Shown here one piece after another: positions 1 to 11,009 of a stretch of 64,000 bases of DNA. Below the pieces are notes generated by a model. That model worked only from the letters and a program-made list of their open reading frames with translations, had not been told where the DNA came from and did no database searches. The stretch covers positions 49,362,639 through 49,426,638 of the forward strand of contig NC_089220.1 in NCBI RefSeq assembly GCF_963924675.1, written 5' to 3'. The first letter of the stretch is position 1. Every line of letters starts with the position of its first letter. The position numbers were made by a program, and so were the translations under genes. The DNA is from Phocoena phocoena (Eukaryota > Chordata > Mammalia > Artiodactyla > Phocoenidae).

Positions 1-210
1 TCTATAAAATATTGAAGGAAAATAAAACTGCTAGCCTAGAATTCTTTACCCGATGAAAAAACAAAAACAAACAAAAAATTGTTAAAATAACAAAAAGTGA
101 AACAAGGACTTTTTCAGACATAAACAAGCTGAAATATTACATCACCAGTAGACCTGCACTACAAAAAGTGTTAAAGGAAAGTTTTACATCGATAGAAAAT
201 TATACCAGTT
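1..210 (+). mobile_element. L1 fragment, ORF1 3' end
   Basis: The translated + strand resembles the ORF1 C-terminus of mammalian L1, with a 'SRPALQKVLKE'-like stretch around 150-180. It has stops and an A-rich expansion near 55-80. It is an old fragment that continues off the left edge. Confidence 0.55.
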
Positions 211-254
211 GGAAATCTGGATCTAAATGAAGAACACTGGAAATTCCAACTACA

Positions 255-561
255 TTGGCAAATATATTATTTTTCTCTTGCTGCTGTAACAAATTAGCAC
301 AACTTCAGTGGCTTACACAATACATATTTATCTTACAGTTCTGTAAATCAGGAGTCCAACACAGGTCTCACTGGGCCAAAAATCAGGATGTCGGCAGGGC
401 TGCATTCCTTTCTGGAGCCTCTAGGAAAGAATCCATTTCTTGACCTTTTCCAGTTTCTAGAGGTCACCTACATTTTCTGGTCATGAATCTCTTTTTCCCT
501 CTTTAAAGCAAGCAATGTTGAATTTCTCTGACCCTTTTTCCATAGTAAGTCTCCCTCTGAT
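255..561 (+). repeat. Unassigned mammalian interspersed repeat, copy 1, 5' part
   Basis: The sequence begins with a 'ctgctgtaacaaattagcac' type start and matches the same family as 3291-4365. I recognise it as a common mammalian repeat but cannot name the family. It is split by the LTR at 562-1079 and resumes at about 1084. Confidence 0.6.
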
Positions 562-1079
562 TGTAACAGGGAAGGACAAATCTGACTTCATATTGGATCT
601 GTTTCTTTTACATTAACTTTTGTATTCTATTGTTTTTGCTACAAGTTAATCACTAAAGGAATGTTGCCTATAGCTTAAAATATATTACATAATGGCTCAC
701 CCCCGGGAACCCTGCCTCCTGTGCCTGAGCTTAAGCTAAAATACCCGTATTTAGCTCATAGGAAACATCCTGACCAGGTCCACCTGTGAATAGCTGCAGG
801 AAAGAAGAAATTAACACATTCTCTCCAGCGTGTCTCCAGAACAAGGAAGTTATTTGCAGCAGCTTATGGCCTTTTTCATGGTACCTTCTCACCTCCTCCT
901 CTTTGCTCTATACAAGAAACTAGCATCCAAACCCAGGCAAGATGGTCCTTTGGGACACTAATCCACCATCTTCTCAGTCTGCTGGCTTTCTGAAAAAGTG
1001 CTATTCCTTGCCGTAACAGCTCGCCTCTCGATTTACTGGCCTGTTGTGCAGAAGCAGTATGAGCTTCGTCTTGGTAACA
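562..1079 (+). mobile_element. Solo LTR of an endogenous retrovirus
   Basis: This 518-bp unit begins TGTAACAGG and ends GGTAACA. It is flanked by a 4-bp duplication TGAT (558-561 and 1080-1083). Its 3' part has LTR-like features: a TATA-like 'ctctatac', and a 'cagtctgctggctttctga' stretch before the 3' end. No internal retroviral genes are present, so it is a solo LTR that interrupts the repeat around it. Confidence 0.75.
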
Positions 1080-1083
1080 TGAT

Positions 1084-1340
1084 TACAGCTGGGGAAAGTT
1101 CTTTGCTGTTAAGGACCTGTGATTAAATTGGACCCACCTGAACAATCCAGGATAGTCTTCCCATCTCAATACCCTTAACATGATCATGTCTGCAGAGTCC
1201 CCTTTGCCATGTAAAGAAACATATTCACAATTTTGGGGATTAACACATGGATATCTTTGGGGATCATAAGTGTGCCTACCACAGATGTAGAAGACTTGAA
1301 CACTATCAACCAATTTAAACTGACATTTATGGAACATCTC
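1084..1340 (+). repeat. Unassigned interspersed repeat, copy 1, 3' part
   Basis: It continues the repeat broken by the LTR. The stretch from 'gacctgtgattaaattggac' to 'gtgcctaccacaga' is paralleled at about 4190-4360. The junction into L1 sequence is near 1320-1340. Confidence 0.55.
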
Positions 1341-2680
1341 ACCCAACAACAGCAGAATACACATTCTTTTCAAGTGCATATGGAACATTTACCAAAATAG
1401 ACCATGTTCTGAGCCATAAAACAAATCTCAATACATTTAAGAGGATTCAAGTCATACAAAGTAAATTTTCTTTTAAAAGATTTTTACCAAGTATGATGAA
1501 CTCTCAAAACTCAACAATAAATAAACCCAATAAAAACTGACAAAGGGACTTCCCTGGTGGCGCAGTGGTTAGGAATCCACCTGCCAATGCAAGGGACATG
1601 GGTTTGATTCCTGCTCCAGGAAGATTCCACATGCCACAGAGCAACTAAGCCCGTGTGCTGCAACTACTGAGCCCGCATGCTGCAACTACTGAAGCCCATG
1701 CGCCTAGAGCCTGTGCTCTGCAACGAGAAGCCACTGTAATGAGAAGCCTGCGCACCACAACCAAGAGTAGCCCCCGCTCACCACAACTAGAGAAAGTCCA
1801 TGTGCAGCAATGAAGACCCAAGGCAGCCCTGCCCCCCCCAAAAAACGGACAAAGATTTGAACAGGCACCAAATAAGATATAAGAATGGCAAATAAGCACA
1901 TGAAAAAAATCTTAATATCATTAGTCATTACAGAAAGGCTAACTAAAACCACAATAAGATATCACTACATACCTACTAAAATGGCTAACGATAAATGAGT
2001 GAACAAAACAAGTGTGGGTAAGGATGTAGAGTAACTGAAATTCTCACACACACTCACTGATGGTGAAACTGTAAAACGGTACTTTGGAGAACAGTTTGGC
2101 AGTTTCTTAAAAAGGTAAATATATGTACACCTTGTCACTGCTTTCCTGATATTTAACCATGAGAAATGAAAGCACCTGTTCATGTTAAGGCACGTACATG
2201 AGTATTCATAGTAGCTTTATGATGGCCAAAAACTAAGGACAGCCCAAATGTCCATCAACTGATGAATGTATAAACAAACTGTGGTATGTCCATAGAATGA
2301 ACTACTATTCCAATAAAAAGCAATGAGTTATCATACAAACAACATGGATGAATGTCAAAATAATTATTTTGAGTAAAAGAAACCAGAAAATAAGAGTACA
2401 TATGTATAATTTCATTTATATAAACTTCAATTACCTGCAAACTAATCTGTAGTGACATAAAGCAGACAAGATGGAAGGTTGTGGGAAGGAGTGGAAAGGA
2501 AGAATACAAAAGAGGACACGGAAACTTTTGGGAGTGATGGCTATGTTCATTATCTTCATCACGGTGATGGTCTCTCAGGTTTTATAACACATGTTAAAAC
2601 TTATAAAATTGTATATTTTAAACACATGCATTTTATTTTATGTAAATTATACCTCAATAAAGCCACTGATAAGAAAAAAA
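1330..2680 (+). mobile_element. L1 ORF2 segment and 3' end, old, sense
   Basis: Recognisable L1 ORF2 sequence starts near 1330 ('acccaacaacagcagaatac'). After the SINE it continues into an L1 3' end with a conserved tail ('aattatacctcaataaagcc' at about 2645). Many stops mean there is no coding capacity. It is split by the SINE at 1546-1847. Confidence 0.75.
1546..1847 (+). mobile_element. CHR-type SINE, long form
   Basis: The Pol III A-box region ('ggtggcgcagtggttaggaa') and a degraded B box ('gggtttgattcc') are followed by the long CHR body with its repeated 'caactactga' phrases. It is flanked by 'gacaaag' at 1539-1545 and 1848-1854. Confidence 0.88.
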
Positions 2681-2689
2681 TGAAGGGTA

Positions 2690-3205
2690 AACCTGATAGA
2701 AACTTGTGTTAGAACGCAGATGAGAAAAAAATATGGAAGAATGTGTTAATCACAATCTATGCTCAGGTGTATATAGACCTGTGTAGTATATTTATTTCCT
2801 ATAATTGTTTTTCCAATTGCTTGTCTCATTTTGGTAACAAAATAGCATAGTGGGTCTGCTAAGCTTGCCCTTTTACCACGAGATAAGGGATTTCTGATAC
2901 TTTTATACCTACTACTTGATGCTTTTCTTTTTTTTTTAACTCTAAAACACATGATATGATACTCAACCTAACTCAGAAGACTCAAAGTGGAACTTATTTC
3001 TTCAAAAAAAAAATGCCAATTCAGGTCAAATTTTTCTTCCATGCCTTCTTTACTGAAATGCATTAACATTGTTCATATATACTTTTGTGGATCTATCGGG
3101 TTCAGGATACTTGTGTGAGATGAAAAGAGAGGTAGAGGATATAACCTACACCCTAGCAAAGTTTACAAACTACTGATATGAAAAGGGACATGAATAGAAA
3201 AAAGT
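2690..3205. other. Intergenic, no recognised feature
   Basis: AT-rich unique-looking sequence with short poly(T) and poly(A) runs. I see no exon, RNA gene or nameable repeat in it. Confidence 0.5.
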
Positions 3206-3209
3206 AGAG

Positions 3210-3290
3210 ATCAAAGAGAGACACTCTCATACACTGCTGATGGGAAATTTGGCAGTTAAAACCTTGAAACTATTTGCAAACTCTTTGCAT
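3210..3290 (+). mobile_element. Old L1 3' fragment, left part
   Basis: The phrase 'ctcatacactgctgatggga' is typical of L1 3' sequence. The likely continuation is at 4366-4450, so the repeat and LTR between them would be later insertions into this relic. Confidence 0.45.
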
Positions 3291-3580
3291 TAGTTTCTTA
3301 TTGCTGCTGTAAAAAATTACTACAAATTTAGTGCCATTAAACAACACAAATTTATTACTTACAGTTTTGGAGGTTAGAAGTTCAAAACCAGTCTCACTGG
3401 GCTAAAATCCAGGTGTCGGTAGAGCTAGTTCCTTCTGGAGGCCCGGAGGGGAGAATTAATTTCCTTGGCTTTTTCAGCTTCTGGAGGTTACTTGTACTCC
3501 TTAGCTCATGGCTCCTTCTTCGAATCACTCCAAACTCTTGTTTCTATCATCGAATCACCTACTTCTAATCTTATACGTGT
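3291..3580 (+). repeat. Unassigned interspersed repeat, copy 2, 5' part
   Basis: Same family as 255-561 (shared 'gttagaagttcaaaaccagt'-like and 'gtctcactgggctaaaatcc' stretches). It is interrupted by an LTR-like segment and resumes near 4186. Flanking 'ctctttgca' and 'ctttttgac' could be a decayed 8-bp duplication. Confidence 0.55.
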
Positions 3581-4185
3581 TGCCAGAGCCGCTCCAGGCC
3601 TTTGCTCAAAACCCGCCAACCCCCACCTTAGCAGGGGTTAACGTAAATCTTTAAGTCAAATGATCCAGAAATAAGAAAGCTACAAACAAAAAAACCCAGA
3701 TGGAACCGGCTGAGACCAAGATGGCGACGAATGTGTCCTCCAACAGACCTTGAATCTCGCATTATACATTCATTTTACTACATTAACATATTAAATGATA
3801 CACCTACCGGTAGCCATGACCAGACATTAAGGACCAAAAAAAGGATTAAAGCGGGTGGCACCACACTCCCTCGAAAAAGCACTGCCCCCTTCCCTGGTAG
3901 ACTAATGTATATGGCTCCTCATCACTAGCCTCACGATCCTCCTCCCTCTGTCTCTACTCTTTAAAATTAAAACTCTCTTGCCAGGTGGGCGAGAAGTTGA
4001 TCTGTGAACTTAGCTCCCGCTTCTCCATTCTTTGGCCACGAAATAAAGCTTGTGCTGCCTCGATCTCAGCTTTGGTTTCGTTATTGGCTGCTTGAACCCA
4101 AGAAGAAAAAGAACCCTCCCCGCTGAGGCGGAGAGCCTCAGGTGAGCTAGGGTCCCAGCAGAGTCCGTATGACTTAATTAGGTAA
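3581..4185 (+). mobile_element. Endogenous retroviral LTR
   Basis: LTR-like segment holding AATAAA in 'cacgaaataaagcttgtg' near 4040 and a promoter-proximal 'ctctttaaaattaaaactct'. It starts near TGTTGCCAGAGCC. Exact ends and target duplication could not be fixed. No gag, pol or env is seen. Confidence 0.6.
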
Positions 4186-4365
4186 CATAGAACGCTTATG
4201 ATTAAATTGGGCCCACCTGGAAAATATAAGCTGCTCTCCCCATCTTGAGATTCTTAACTTATTCACATCTGTGAAGTCCCTTTTATTATGTTAATGTATT
4301 CACAGGGTCCAGGGATTAGAGTGTGGACATCTTTGGGCTGCCATTATATACCCTACTACACTTTT
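4186..4365 (+). repeat. Unassigned interspersed repeat, copy 2, 3' part
   Basis: Parallels 1100-1340 ('gattaaattgggcccacctg', then 'gtgtggacatctttgggctg'). It completes the copy begun at 3291. Confidence 0.55.
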
Positions 4366-4455
4366 TGACCCAGATATTCTGCCTCTAACAGTTTAATCCA
4401 AAGGAAATTTGCACAGGAATTCAATTATAGGAGTATTCACAGGAGGGAGCAATCA
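4366..4455 (+). mobile_element. Old L1 3' fragment, right part
   Basis: Sequence of the type 'tgacccagatattctgcctc' follows the typical L1 3' order and probably continues the fragment at 3210-3290. Confidence 0.4.
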
Positions 4456-4825
4456 CTGATTTGATCCTAGAAAAAGGAATTTTCTCCATATAACAAAAGC
4501 TACAGTGCTTGTATTTATCTGAACTGTTCTGGCCATGGATCCTCATATTACACTCAGTAGTGTCAGTACTACAAATATTAGTTACTAACGTTACTATTAA
4601 TAATATTAGTTATTAATATCAGTATTACAATAAAGTTTAGTATTTAGATGGGAGCAGTTTTGTAAGAAATGATGTGTGTTTATGGGGTGAAAGAAATGGA
4701 GACAGTAAAGAAAGGCTGAAATTTCTTTTTTTCCCCTATATTCTCAGTCATTGTAATCCCAAATCAAAAATACCATCAAAGTTGTCATTGGAAAGATTGA
4801 TGATACTATAATTAAGAAAACTGTC

Positions 4826-5490
4826 TTGCAAGGGCTTAATTTCCAAAAAATACAAAGAGCTCATACATCTCAAAAACAAATAAAAACCAACAACCCAATT
4901 GAAAAATGGGCAGAAGACCTAAATAGATATTTCTCCAAAGAAGACATACAGATGGCCAACAGGCACATGAAAAGATGTTCAACATTGCTAATTATTAGAG
5001 AAATGCAAATCAAAACTACAGTGAGGTACCACCTCACACCAGTCAGAATGGCCAGCATTAAAAAGTCTGCAAATACAGGGGTGGGGGGAGGGATAAATTG
5101 GGAGATTGGGATTGACATATATACACTATTATATATAAAATAGATAACTAATAAGGACCTACCGTATAGCACAGGGAACTCTGCACGATACTCTGTATTG
5201 GCCTATACGGGAAAAGAATCTAAAAAAGAGTGGCGAGGTTTCCCTGGTGGTCCAGTGGTTAAGACTCTGAGCTTCCAATGCAGGGGGTGTGGGTTTGATC
5301 CCTGGTTGGGCAACTAAGGTCCCACATGCTGCACAGTGTGGCCAAAAATAAAACTAAAAACAAAATAATAAAAAAGAGTAGATATATGTTTATGTATAGC
5401 TGATTCATTTTGCTGTACACCTGAAAATAACACAACATTGTAAATCGACTATAATTCAATAAAATAAATTTAAAAAAAGTAAAAGCTCAA
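4826..5490 (+). mobile_element. L1 3' end (ORF2 C-terminus and 3'UTR), 5'-truncated, sense
   Basis: In frame 4826-5080 it encodes L1 ORF2 C-terminal sequence ('[20 protein letters not shown]', then '[20 protein letters not shown]'). The cetartiodactyl L1 3'UTR follows ('gggattgacatatatacact' and 'gtaaatcgactataattcaa') with an A-rich end near 5490. A SINE interrupts it at 5232-5368. Confidence 0.85.
5232..5368 (+). mobile_element. Short tRNA-Glu-type SINE inside L1
   Basis: The A box ('ggtggtccagtggttaagac') and B box ('gtgggtttgatccctg') are visible, with an A-rich tail. An exact 11-bp duplication, taaaaaagagt, flanks it at 5221-5231 and 5369-5379. Confidence 0.85.
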
Positions 5491-6640
5491 GAAAAAGAAA
5501 AGAAAGTTGTCTTGGCTGCCAGATATGATCATTCAGATCTTCTAACTAATCATGTATGAGACAATCAGGCCCTTGCATGCAAGTCCATACATGCTCTAAA
5601 TTTGGAGGACACTATTATGGAAATCCCAAACATTAATTTGTTTAGAGGCCTAATAGCACTGTGAATTTAACAATGAAGCACATCAGTGAAATACAATGTT
5701 TTAATGGTACTATTAAGTGATTTGGAATAGAAGTTCCCAAAAAACTTCTCAATAGAAGTTCCAGAATTTAGAGGCCTCTGAGTAATACATGAATCATAAG
5801 GAAGCAATCTGTTATTTTTATGCCTTTTATTTATATTATCCTGGGACATTCCCTTCATCCTTTTTCAGTGGCTCATAGTTTGTTTTTTACCATATTCCAT
5901 GTCTCTGACATGCTGCCTTCACATTCCTTAGCTTTCTCATTTCCATCACTTCCACCTCTACTACATGTACTGGCTAACATGGCCATACTTGCTATCATTT
6001 AAAACTCTTGAAATTCCCCTGACCACAACCTCCTGTTCATGCCCTCCAATTTGCTCACTCCACTGAATCTACCCTTTGTCTACAATGTTACTGTTAGTTC
6101 CTCAGTCCTGATCAGCATGAGGTAAACGGGTCATTAGCCAAAGGCAGAGGATCTTGATATTTAGTGTCCTGTTCAGACCTGTCTTGACTAAATGCATGAT
6201 TTGGGTTAAGTTTTTAAAGACATTAAGCTCTTAAGGAAAGAATTTTAAACACATATTGACATGGGAAAACCCAAGGCAAAGTCTGCTTTCTTTAAAAATC
6301 TTGATTCCCACAATTGTTTAGGCTTTTCTATATTACAGCGTTTTTAATATTTATCACCAGTCCATTTTCAACTACTCCTCCAATCCCAAATTTAAAATTT
6401 TGACTAATCTTGGTTTGTTGTATTTCATCCTCAAGCAAGTCTTTTCAGAAGGGTCACAATGCTGTATTCCCTCAAGTTTTTCATGTTTCATTGCCTTATT
6501 TCCTTGAATGGTCAGCCTTTATCATCTTCTTAATCTGTTCCAAATTGTACAGATTTCTTAAGTTCCATCTTTTCCTAGGTACTTCCTCCTAGAATCCTCG
6601 TAAATTCCAATCTGGATTAATTGAGTTCCAGCTGTGCAGC
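5491..6640. other. Intergenic, no recognised feature
   Basis: Unique-looking AT-rich sequence. No exon or named repeat recognised. Short open frames here lack any family signature. Confidence 0.45.
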
Positions 6641-7432
6641 TGTGATACTGAGGCAAGTTCATTTCTCTCCTGAGTTAGAGTCACTATTTCTTTAATCTCC
6701 ATTTTCCTAACTTTGTTTTGTTTGTTCTTTGAGAATTATAACCTCATTTTGTTAGAACTTATCTTCCGGTAACTTACTAGGATAGGATATTTTCTGAGTC
6801 TCTACATGCCCCAAAATGTCTTTATTCTCCCCTAGCTTTTGATTGCCCTTTTGGGTGGATATGGAATTGTAAACTAAAACTGATTTTCCCACATTTATTA
6901 GAAGGCATTGTTCCATTGTCTTTTAGCAGTCCCTGATGATTAAAAATATGATGCTAGTCTGATTCTCATTCCTTTATAATTGACCTTTACTTTCACTGGA
7001 AGCTTTTAGGATCTTCTCTTTATCCTTGGTCTGAAATTTTACAATGTCACATTAAGACATGGATCTTTTTCCATTATTTTGTAGGGCACTTGGGAAACCC
7101 TTTCAATTGGGAAATTCCTTTCCTTCATCTTTTTTTTTTTTCTTTCCTTCATCTTTGAAAAAATATCTTGTATTCATTTTTGATGATGCTCTCTCCATTT
7201 TCTCTATTATCTCTTTCTGGAACTCACATTTTCAGGATACTGGGCCTCTTATATAGAACCTATTTCTGTTATCTTTTCACTCACATTTCACACCTCTGTC
7301 TTTTTATTCTGTGTTCTGGGAGATTTGCTCAACCTATTCTCCTAACCTTTCTTCTGAATATTTTACTTGGCAACCCCTATCTTTAATTTCTAAGAGCTCT
7401 GTATTGCTGATTGTTCCTTTTTGATTTTAAAA

Positions 7433-7753
7433 ATTTATTTATTTTATTTATTTTTGGCTGCTTTGGGTCTTTGTTGCTGCATGCAGGCTTTCTCTAGTTG
7501 CGGTGAACAGGGGCTACTCTTGGTTGCGGTGCACGGGCTTCTCATTGTTGTGGCTTCTCTTGTTGTGGAGCACGGGCTCAAGGCACGCGGGCTTCAATAG
7601 TTGTGGCTCGCGACCTCTAGAGCGCAGGTTCAGTAGTGGTGGCGCATGGGCTTAGTTGCTCCACGACATGTAGGATATTCCTGGACCAGGGCTCGAACCT
7701 GTGTCCCCTGCATTGGCAGGCAGATTCTTAACCACTGAGCCACCAGGAAAGCC
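7433..7753 (-). mobile_element. CHR-type SINE, long form, antisense
   Basis: The reverse complement carries the long CHR body. The 3' end of the unit on the + strand is the reversed head 'ccaccaggaaagcc'. The approximate flanking duplication is tgattgttcctttt (about 7406) against tgattgtttcttt (about 7755). Confidence 0.85.
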
Positions 7754-8120
7754 ATGATTGTTTCTTTCTTACAGCATCCTGTTGTTGACTTAGGGATGCA
7801 ATATCTTTTATCAAATCTCTCTGTTGATGGTAGTAAGTATTAAAGTAGTCATCTTACCATGCTCATCTATCCCCTGAATTATGTATTTTCTTTGGGGCCT
7901 ATTTTTCTGTTTATCTTGCTATCACTTATGTTGAAAAATTTCCTAAAAATTTTAGTAATCCTCAGTTGTGTATTTATATTTAAGAACAACACATTAAAAA
8001 AAACACTTGGGAGTCTCTATGAGGGATCAGGGTCCATCGTCTGGTGAACTTCCCTATGAGATGAGTTGGTTGTTTTGTTGCAGGACCTACAAATGTTAGA
8101 ATGTCAAGAACTTTGTCTTG

Positions 8121-8310
8121 GGCTTCCCTGGTGGCGCAGTGGTTGAGAGTCCGCCTGCCGATGCAGGGGACACGGGTTCGTGCCCCGGTCTGGGAAGATC
8201 CCACATGCCGCGGAGCGGCTGGGCCCGTGAGCCATGGCCGCTGAGCCTGCGCGTCCGGAGCCTGTCCTCCGCAACGGGAGAGGCCACAACAGTGAGAGGC
8301 CCGCGTAACG

Positions 8311-8343
<33 letters not shown>
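8121..8343 (+). mobile_element. CHR SINE, short form, young
   Basis: Near-consensus short CHR: head 'ggcttccctggtggcgcagt', B box 'gggttcgtgccccggtc', and an uninterrupted poly(A) tail. A perfect 15-bp duplication aagaactttgtcttg lies at 8106-8120 and 8344-8358. Confidence 0.95.
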
Positions 8344-8350
<7 letters not shown>

Positions 8351-8450
8351 TTGTCTTGACAAGGCCATTTGATTTCTCCAGAAAAGAACCCTAAGATCCC
8401 CTTTCTGGGAAGTTTGACTTTCAATTAATGCCTTTTTCCAGCTCCACATT

Positions 8451-8627
8451 TCTTTTTTTTTTTTTTAAATTTATTTATTTATCTGGCTGTGCTGGGTCTT
8501 AGTTGCGGCATGCAGGATCTTTATTTTAGTTGCAGCATGTGGGAACTAATTCCCTGACCAGGGATCGGACCCAGGTCCCCTGCATTGGGAGCATGGAGTC
8601 TTAGCCACTGGACCACCAGGAAGTCCC
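8451..8627 (-). mobile_element. Older tRNA-Glu-type SINE, antisense
   Basis: The reverse complement reads as a shorter, diverged relative of CHR (reversed head 'ggaccaccaggaagtccc' and reversed B box near 8570). A poly(T) run starts near 8451. Confidence 0.8.
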
Positions 8628-8639
8628 TCTTTCCTAACT

Positions 8640-10356
8640 TTCTTAACTGAAACAGTTACTTGTGTGTCCTAAGTCTCTTCTAGATCTCTGGCTGTTATGT
8701 GCTTTCACAAGTATTTTAGGCTGTGGCTTCCTCTTTCCTCCTTCCCTTGCTCTCTTCAACCTCTTTTCTACCTTGCCTCAATCCCATCACTCTCTAGTTG
8801 AAATTCATTGACGTCATGCCTACCAGTGGCCCATCCTGTGTTCTCATAATGAGCTCATTCCCCTTTTATTTTTTCATTGTCATTTAAGTGGGGTTCCAGG
8901 AGGGAGAGAAGATATATTTATGTGGCCAGTCTCCATATGGAACAGGACAGTTCCATTTTGCATTCTGGCTCTAACTGCAAGAATTCTACTTAAACTGCTT
9001 TCTTGAAAATATTTCAAACAAGTGTATTTTTCTTTCCCCCCTTCCCCATAAATATGTTTACCTTGCACCCTAAGCCTAAGCTTATTGCCCCAGAGAAAAA
9101 GATCACTGGGTCCTTCAAGAAAGCAGGCCACAAGATAGGGAAGAAGTGATATAGAAGAAGTTCCCACAAGATATGAAATGGAAGTAAAGCGATTTTGGCA
9201 GGGAGAAGAAAGACTTTGAGCACAGAAAGTAGGTCCCAGGCTTCAGTAAGAGATGGTAGCATTAAGAGTCTAGTGAAATCCACACAGCTATTGAAGACAG
9301 AGGAATGCTTTATCTTGATTTCCATTTGAGACTCTTGAAAATCATCTTTGCAGGGGGCCTCTGCATCAGCCTGGAATGGCCACAGCAAAAAAGAAATAGT
9401 GGTGTGGCCTGTTAGATGGTGTTTCTGATTATCCCTTGGCTCCCATGTGGTGTAGAAGGGATGCAGGTGTTTCCACAGTAGATATACATCAGTAGACCCC
9501 TCAGAATGAGAACCCTGGGTGAAGTTTTACTGAGTTCTCAAAAAAAAAAAAAAAAAACTTACTAAAAGCCAAGTAAATATTCATCATTGCAAAGAATAGT
9601 TAAAAACAAAGTTGAAAGTGACTGAAGACACGGCCAATGTTGGAAGAAAGATAAAGGTTTCTAGGATTAGAGAGGCAGAGAGACAGAAAGGTCTATAAAG
9701 ACAGACAACTGAAGTCAAAGGCTAGCATTGCCAAGCATAAAGGATTCATTTTGGCTACCTATCACAGTTTTAGAGGACCTCTAAATCCAGGCAATAATAG
9801 TATATAGGAACCAGACCTAAGGTCAGTAACACTGAATCTCCTAGCTTGATTCCTTTTGATCAGACTTGTGATACTAATTTTCTACATTATTTGGGGATAC
9901 TAATTTTCTACATTATTGGGATGATTCATCAGACACTAGAAGAGTTTGGGAACCCAACTTCGTTGTTAATACTAAGTATATATTTTCAGAGCTGTATAGA
10001 CATCACAAATCCTTCTCCTTCATAGGGAACAATTAAAGCTTCTGCTTAAAAGGCTACTCAGGAATTTACCTTCCCGGATTTTAAGAGTAAAACTTTGGAG
10101 GCTTGAAGAGCCCTATATTCTAGCATAATCATTACTTCTTCCTGAGACAGATTAAGTTTATCTTGTTATATGACCAGGAAGAGTGGGTTGGAGAGTAGAA
10201 GATCCTCTTCTTTTTTTTTTTTTTCTTTAGAGGCTCCATATATAGGGCTTATTTCCACTTCCACTTGGTTCTTTCTTGGACAATCCTCCATTAGATAGTT
10301 CACCCTTTTAAATTTCACATGCTTCTAGCAAGAGAAAGTAAAAATAGGATAACAAC
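8640..10356. other. Intergenic, no recognised gene
   Basis: Mostly unique-looking sequence. It includes a poly(A) run at about 9540-9557 and a local duplication of a 21-nt unit (9870-9890 and 9896-9916). No exon seen. Confidence 0.45.
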
Positions 10357-10365
10357 TTTGACTCT

Positions 10366-10490
10366 CTCTTTTTTTAAAAAATGTTTATTTATTTATTTAT
10401 TTTCTTATTAGTCATCCATTTTATACACATCAGTGTATACATGTCAATCCCAATCTCCCAATTCATCACACCACCACTCCCTCCCCGCCG
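10366..10490 (-). mobile_element. L1 3' end, strongly 5'-truncated, antisense
   Basis: About 125 bp of the reversed L1 3'UTR, the same 3'UTR type as 5085-5140 ('cagtgtatacatgtcaatcc'). Target duplication tttgactct at 10357-10365 and 10491-10499. Confidence 0.85.
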
Positions 10491-10636
10491 TTTGACTCTT
10501 TGAAAGTAGCAACTTGGCATAAAATTTTATTTTTATGCTAATGATGACTTTATATGATGCTGATATTTTAACACTTGCTTTAACAGTTTTTTTAATTTAA
10601 TTTAATTTTAATTAAAAATTAATTAAAATATTTTCT

Positions 10637-10712
10637 TTATTGCTATGGTTTTATCTAAAAACTGTTATTTAATCTTTTAAATAACAGTTTTTAGATAAAA
10701 CCATAGCAATAA
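10637..10712. repeat. Perfect 36-bp inverted repeat with 4-nt loop
   Basis: The left arm 10637-10672 pairs without mismatch with the right arm 10677-10712 around the loop tctt. The arm core is 'tgctatggttttatctaaaa'. It does not match a transposon end that I know. The CHR SINE duplication begins at its right base. Confidence 0.9.
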
Positions 10713-10719
10713 TGATAAA

Positions 10720-10722
<3 letters not shown>

Positions 10723-10750
<28 letters not shown>

Positions 10751-10954
10751 TTTCCCTTTTTTGCAGCACACGGGCCTCTCACTGTTGTGGCCTCTCCCGT
10801 TGCGGATCACAGGCTCCGGACGCCCAGGCTCAGCGGCCATGGCTCACGGGCCCAGCCGCTCCACGGCATGTGGGATCTTCCCGGACCGGGGCACAAACCC
10901 ATGTCCCCTGAATCGGCAGGCGGACTCTCAACCACTGCACCACCAGGGAAGCCC
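10723..10954 (-). mobile_element. CHR SINE, short form, antisense, with TA-rich tail
   Basis: Reverse-complement short CHR. Its tail on the + strand is (TA)n followed by poly(T). Duplication aatgataaatat at 10711-10722 and 10955-10966. Confidence 0.93.
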
Positions 10955-11009
10955 AATGATAAATATTTTTAAAGAAATCACCTATATCCCTATTATACTA
11001 CTAGGATAA

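Larger units (their letters stand above)
6640..8440 (-). mobile_element. Ancient L1 or HAL1-like element, antisense
   Basis: The order of phrases ('cattgtcttttagcagtccc', 'tttctctattatctctttct', 'tttctaagagctctgtattg') matches the antisense ORF1 and 5' region of ancient L1 or HAL1 elements. It is very decayed and is split by SINEs at about 7433-7753 and 8121-8343. The family name is uncertain. Confidence 0.45.

Noticed and set aside
8121..8200. Possible tRNA gene from A and B boxes
   Set aside because: The boxes belong to the tRNA-derived SINE head; no cloverleaf with acceptor stem is present.
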